Shown here in pieces: positions 61,413 to 64,000 of a DNA stretch of 64,000 bases. Each line of letters begins with the position of its first letter. Positions within the stretch are counted from its first letter, which is position 1. Below the pieces are notes generated by a model, which saw only the letters and a program-made list of their open reading frames with translations, did no database searches and was not told where the DNA came from. The DNA is from Egibacteraceae bacterium (GTDB lineage Bacteria > Actinomycetota > Nitriliruptoria > Euzebyales > Egibacteraceae). The position numbers and the translations under genes were made by a program. The stretch covers positions 434,001-498,000 of the forward strand of contig JAUJNX010000002.1 of NCBI GenBank assembly GCA_030447925.1. The letters are read 5' to 3'.

Positions 61413-62510
61413 TCAGGCGGGGTCGCGGGTGAGCAGCCGCAGCGCGTGCTCCAGGTCCGGCCCCACCGGGATGCCCAGCTGGAGGGTCGCCGCGTAGGCG
61501 CTGGAGGGACCGCCCAGGATGCGGTAGGGGGCCTTCTCGGGCGCCGCGGGACGCGTCCCCTGACCCATCCGGGTGAGGATGGCGGGGTCGGTCTCGTCGG
61601 CGATCCACACCCGGCGCAGGAAGCGGTTGACCGTGGCGCCGGGGCGTCCGCCGTCGGCCACGAGCATGCGCGAGTTGTCCCACAGCAGGATCTGCCCGCG
61701 GTCCAGGCGCACGCGCAGGGCGTACTCGGGCTCGGTGAGGTAGGTGCGCTCCAGGTGGTCCAGCGAGGTCCGGGCCCAGTGCGCGGCGTAGAGGCCGTCG
61801 TCGTAGCGGAAGCGGATGCGGTAGCGGGTCGCGGAGCGGCGCTCGAAGACCGCGACGTCCACGGCCGCCTGGTCGTCCTGGACGAAGGAGACGCAGCCGG
61901 GCCGCAGCAGCAGCCGGGCGTGCGACGGGTCGTCCAGGACGAGGTCGCGCAGGATCTGCTCCCCGTCCAGCAGGATCGTGGAGCCGCCGTTGGCGGACTG
62001 CTGCACGCACTGCAGGGCCACCAGGGCCGGCGGGTCGAGGCGGCGGACGCGGTCGCCCTCGGCGACGATGCCCTGGAGGTGGGGGCCCTCGGTGGCGGGC
62101 GTCGTGCGCGCACTGGTGGCGTCGATGCGCTGGAGGCGGGCCGGGGTGATGTCGTCCACGCCGTGGCCGTCGGTGCCGGGATGGATCTGGGGCCGCCCGA
62201 ACTGCCGGACGACGGCGGTGAGGACGTCCACGCCGGTGTCCCAGCCGCCCACCACGCAGAAGCCCTCGTTCTCCAGGCGGCTGGCGATCAGGCGGGCGCG
62301 GTCGCGGAGCTGGCCGGGGTCGGCGCAGGCGACGACCGCGTCGGCCGCGCGGCGGACGAAGGGGCGCTCGGGCTCGGGGGATCCCTGGCCGGGTTCGTCG
62401 TCCAGCACGATCACCGGCGCGTCCGGCGTGGAGGCGGCTGCGGATGGCGGTGCCGCGTCCTGCTTCCGGTTCGCGCTGACCGCACGGTCCCGTTCCCTGA
62501 GGTCCTTCAT
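61413..62510 (-). CDS. TauD/TfdA-fold protein with altered iron-binding triad
   Basis: ATG 62510 with GGAG upstream gives 365 residues; an in-frame ATG at 62543 is an alternative. The jelly-roll pattern of Fe(II)/2-oxoglutarate oxygenases is clear: LALQCVQQSANGGSTILLDG (LVALQCVQQ in this protein), PGCVSFVQDDQAAVDV, YRIRFRYDDGLYAAHWARTS, ILLWDNSRMLVADGG and TVNRFLRRVWIADET with the 2OG-binding Arg. But the first motif, normally His-x-Asp, reads PHLQG near residue 144, and the distal His position reads RMLVAD near 277. Two of three iron ligands are therefore missing, so oxygenase activity is doubtful. Confidence 0.65.
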   Translation of the reverse strand: MKDLRERDRAVSANRKQDAAPPSAAASTPDAPVIVLDDEPGQGSPEPERPFVRRAADAVVACADPGQLRDRARLIASRLENEGFCVVGGWDTGVDVLTAVVRQFGRPQIHPGTDGHGVDDITPARLQRIDATSARTTPATEGPHLQGIVAEGDRVRRLDPPALVALQCVQQSANGGSTILLDGEQILRDLVLDDPSHARLLLRPGCVSFVQDDQAAVDVAVFERRSATRYRIRFRYDDGLYAAHWARTSLDHLERTYLTEPEYALRVRLDRGQILLWDNSRMLVADGGRPGATVNRFLRRVWIADETDPAILTRMGQGTRPAAPEKAPYRILGGPSSAYAATLQLGIPVGPDLEHALRLLTRDPA

Positions 62511-62663
62511 AGCGGGGACTCCGTAGCCGTCGCAGAGAGCCATCCGGGCATCTCTCTGCGTAACAGTAGTGCGCACAAGCTGCCATGAGCCCCGCTCATA
62601 CCGCAATACCCCACGATCGAGGCAGCGCCGGACGCCCCCGCCGGAGGTGCGCGGGGGAACGCC

Positions 62664-62692
62664 GACGCCCCGGCCGGGGAGGCCGGGGCGTC
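62664..62692 (-). terminator. Terminator of the BON-domain gene
   Basis: GACGCCCCGGCC and GGCCGGGGCGTC form a perfect 12-bp stem with a GGGGA loop, 32 bp after the stop codon at 62725. There is no U-tract. It is the strongest simple hairpin in this part of the window. Confidence 0.75.
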
Positions 62693-62724
62693 GGGCGGAG
62701 CGGGTGCGGCGGGGCCGCGCCGGG

Positions 62725-64000
62725 TCAGGTGGCGGCGGTGACCTGCAGGTCGACGTCGTCCACGCCGGGGACGGCCGCGATGACCTCGCGGACCACGCTT
62801 GCGTCGGTGCTCGGCGGGACCACGCCGCGGACGAACACCGTGGTGTCGGCGACGTTGATCGACAGCGCCGGCAGGTGCGTGGTGCGCGGGTCGGCCTCCA
62901 GGGTGGCGCGGATGCGGTCGGCCAGCTCCAGGGTGGTCGCGCCCACCGCCTGGTCGGCGACGGGCTCGACCGGCGGCGGCGGCGGCGCGGGCGACGCGGC
63001 GACCGGCTCGGTCACCGGGTCGGTGACCGGCTCGGTGACGGCCGCGGCCGCCTCCGTCGAGGGCGCGGGGGCCGGCTGCGCCTCGGGCGCCGGGGTGGCG
63101 AGGTCGTCCGGCGGGGGCGTGGCGACCAGCCCGTCGGCCGACGTGACGAAGGAGTCGTCCAGGGCGGCGGTGGCGCCGGGCCGGGCGAGGAAGCGGGTCA
63201 CCAGATAGCCGATGGCGGCCCCGATGGCCACCAGGAGCAGCAGCGGCGGGCCGCTGCGGCCGGACCTGGCCGCCTTGGCCAGCTCCCCGCGCTGCGCCTT
63301 GGCCAAGCGCGCCGCGGCCTTCGCGGCCGCGGCGAGCTCGGCCCGCTCGACCTTGGCGGCCCGGGCGGCGGTCCTGCGCGCCCGGCGGGAGCCGGTCGCC
63401 TGGGCCTCCTCGACCCGGGCGACGACCGCAGCGGACGCGGCCTCCTGGACCTCGGCGGCCTCGCGGTGCGAACCCCGCGCGACCTCCACCGCGGTCTGCG
63501 CCGCCTGGGCCTGCTGGCGGGCCGCGCGCTTCTGCGCCCGGCGCGACATGCCCTCACCGGCCAGATCGGCCGTCGCGGCGGCGCCCTCCCGCCCGGCGCG
63601 GGCGACGGCGGCCTTGGCGGCGCGCTTCGCCGCGCGCCCCGACCCGCCGGCCTCCTGGGCGGCGGCGACCGCGGCCCTGCGCGCCGCGCGGCCCCGGCCC
63701 CCGCCGCGGTGGCCGCCACCAGCGCGGCGGCCTCCACCGCCTGCGCCGACTCCACGGCGGCGGCCTTGGCCGCCCGCTTCGCCGCGCGGCCCTTGCCCGC
63801 CGCGTCGGCGGTCGCGGCCTCGACGGCCTGGGCCGACTCCGCGGCAGCGGCCTTCGCCGACCGCTTGGCCGCCCGCTTCGCCCCGCGGCCCTGCACCGCG
63901 GCCTGCTCGACGGCGGCCTCCGCCGCCTGCACCGTCGCCTCCGCGGCCTGCTCGGTCTGCTCGGCGGCCTGCCCCGCCTCCAGGGCGGCCTCCTCCGCGC
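62725..64000 (-). CDS. BON-domain membrane protein with Ala/Lys/Arg repeats (N-terminus beyond window, one frameshift)
   Basis: The gene enters from the right edge. The visible N-terminal 240 residues are tandem repeats of about 28-33 residues with a core like GRAAKRAAKAAAVESAQAVE (copies near 63900, 63800, 63640 and 63540), forming long basic amphipathic helices. An indel near 63695 splits the frame; MSRRAQKRAARQQAQ (63549) is merely an internal Met. One helix follows (PPLLLLVAIGAAIGYLVTRF), then a Pro/Ala/Glu-rich spacer (TEPVTDPVTEPVA) and a C-terminal BON domain (LADRIRATLEADPRTTHLPA, VFVRGVVPPSTDASVVREVI). BON domains bind phospholipids or glycans outside the membrane; the repeats, on the cytoplasmic side, could bind nucleic acid or membrane. 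Confidence 0.7.
   Translation of the reverse strand, partial: RGGGRPGGGAGRRADRAGRGGDGAGGGGRRRAGRGAGPRGEAGGQAVGEGRCRGVGPGRRGRDRRRGGQGPRGEAGGQGRRRGVGAGGGGRRAGGGHRGGGRGRAARRAAVAAAQEAGGSGRAAKRAAKAAVARAGREGAAATADLAGEGMSRRAQKRAARQQAQAAQTAVEVARGSHREAAEVQEAASAAVVARVEEAQATGSRRARRTAARAAKVERAELAAAAKAAARLAKAQRGELAKAARSGRSGPPLLLLVAIGAAIGYLVTRFLARPGATAALDDSFVTSADGLVATPPPDDLATPAPEAQPAPAPSTEAAAAVTEPVTDPVTEPVAASPAPPPPPVEPVADQAVGATTLELADRIRATLEADPRTTHLPALSINVADTTVFVRGVVPPSTDASVVREVIAAVPGVDDVDLQVTAAT

Noticed and set aside
1..64000. CRISPR arrays, insertion sequences, prophage or defence islands
   Set aside because: No regularly spaced repeats, transposase or integrase motifs, terminal inverted repeats or phage structural genes were found in either strand.

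Overview
The window is 64 kb of very GC-rich DNA with the gene content of a high-GC actinobacterium: a SufR-SufBDCSU iron-sulfur operon, LytR-CpsA-Psr and VanW wall proteins, a lipoprotein sortase with its substrate, an ECF sigma/RskA pair, MoeZ, late cobalamin genes under a B12 riboswitch, and -10 boxes of the TAGNCT type placed 6-7 nt before start codons. A deep-branching class (Nitriliruptoria-like) is possible, but nothing here proves the class. There are no insertion sequences, phage genes or CRISPR arrays.

Layout. 0-9.8 kb is an exopolysaccharide locus: Wzz-like chain-length protein, flippase, O-antigen ligase, two GT4-type glycosyltransferases, a methyltransferase, a WecG/TagA/CpsF transferase and two initiating phosphosugar transferases. 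9.8-12.1 kb holds rpe, a SnoaL-fold protein and rsgA with a possible 18-aa leader ORF. 12.3-15.8 kb holds a type II NADH dehydrogenase fused to an N-terminal membrane unit, and next to it a membrane protein made of three copies of that unit. 15.8-20.5 kb has a SigK-like sigma factor with an anti-sigma gene broken by a 31-bp tandem duplication, an MBL hydrolase, a DHFR-like reductase, a degenerate nucleotidyltransferase, tRNA-Val and a second anti-sigma-like protein. 20.7-28.5 kb is envelope: LCP ligase, FkbM methyltransferase, M23 hydrolase, VanW protein, DUF4397 surface protein and sortase. 28.7-37.6 kb is moeZ plus the suf operon. 37.6-41.5 kb has an NDP-sugar pyrophosphorylase, an ABC exporter, an S1-domain protein and infA.

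41.7-50.9 kb is a nine-gene cobalamin operon on the minus strand behind a cobalamin riboswitch at about 50.9 kb. Eight of the genes are chained by 4-8 nt overlaps. It encodes nucleotide-loop assembly and corrinoid adenosylation, plus two unexpected members: an ApgM-like alkaline-phosphatase-superfamily enzyme and a precorrin-8X-methylmutase-like protein without the catalytic His. 51.0-54.8 kb is a three-gene plus-strand operon of unknown function: a membrane-anchored beta protein, a methyltransferase-SnoaL fusion, and an alpha/alpha-toroid-AAA+ ATPase. 54.9-64 kb holds an acyl-CoA dehydrogenase, Sua5/TsaC, MscL, two small unknowns, RecD2, a TauD-fold protein lacking its iron ligands and a partial BON-domain protein with Ala/Lys/Arg repeats.

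At least fourteen reading-frame breaks occur, most at short G/C runs and several in genes expected to be functional (sufS, cob genes). This looks mainly like residual indel error in the assembly. The 31-bp duplication in the anti-sigma gene and the 4-bp duplication in sufS are of a different kind. Broken genes are annotated across the break.
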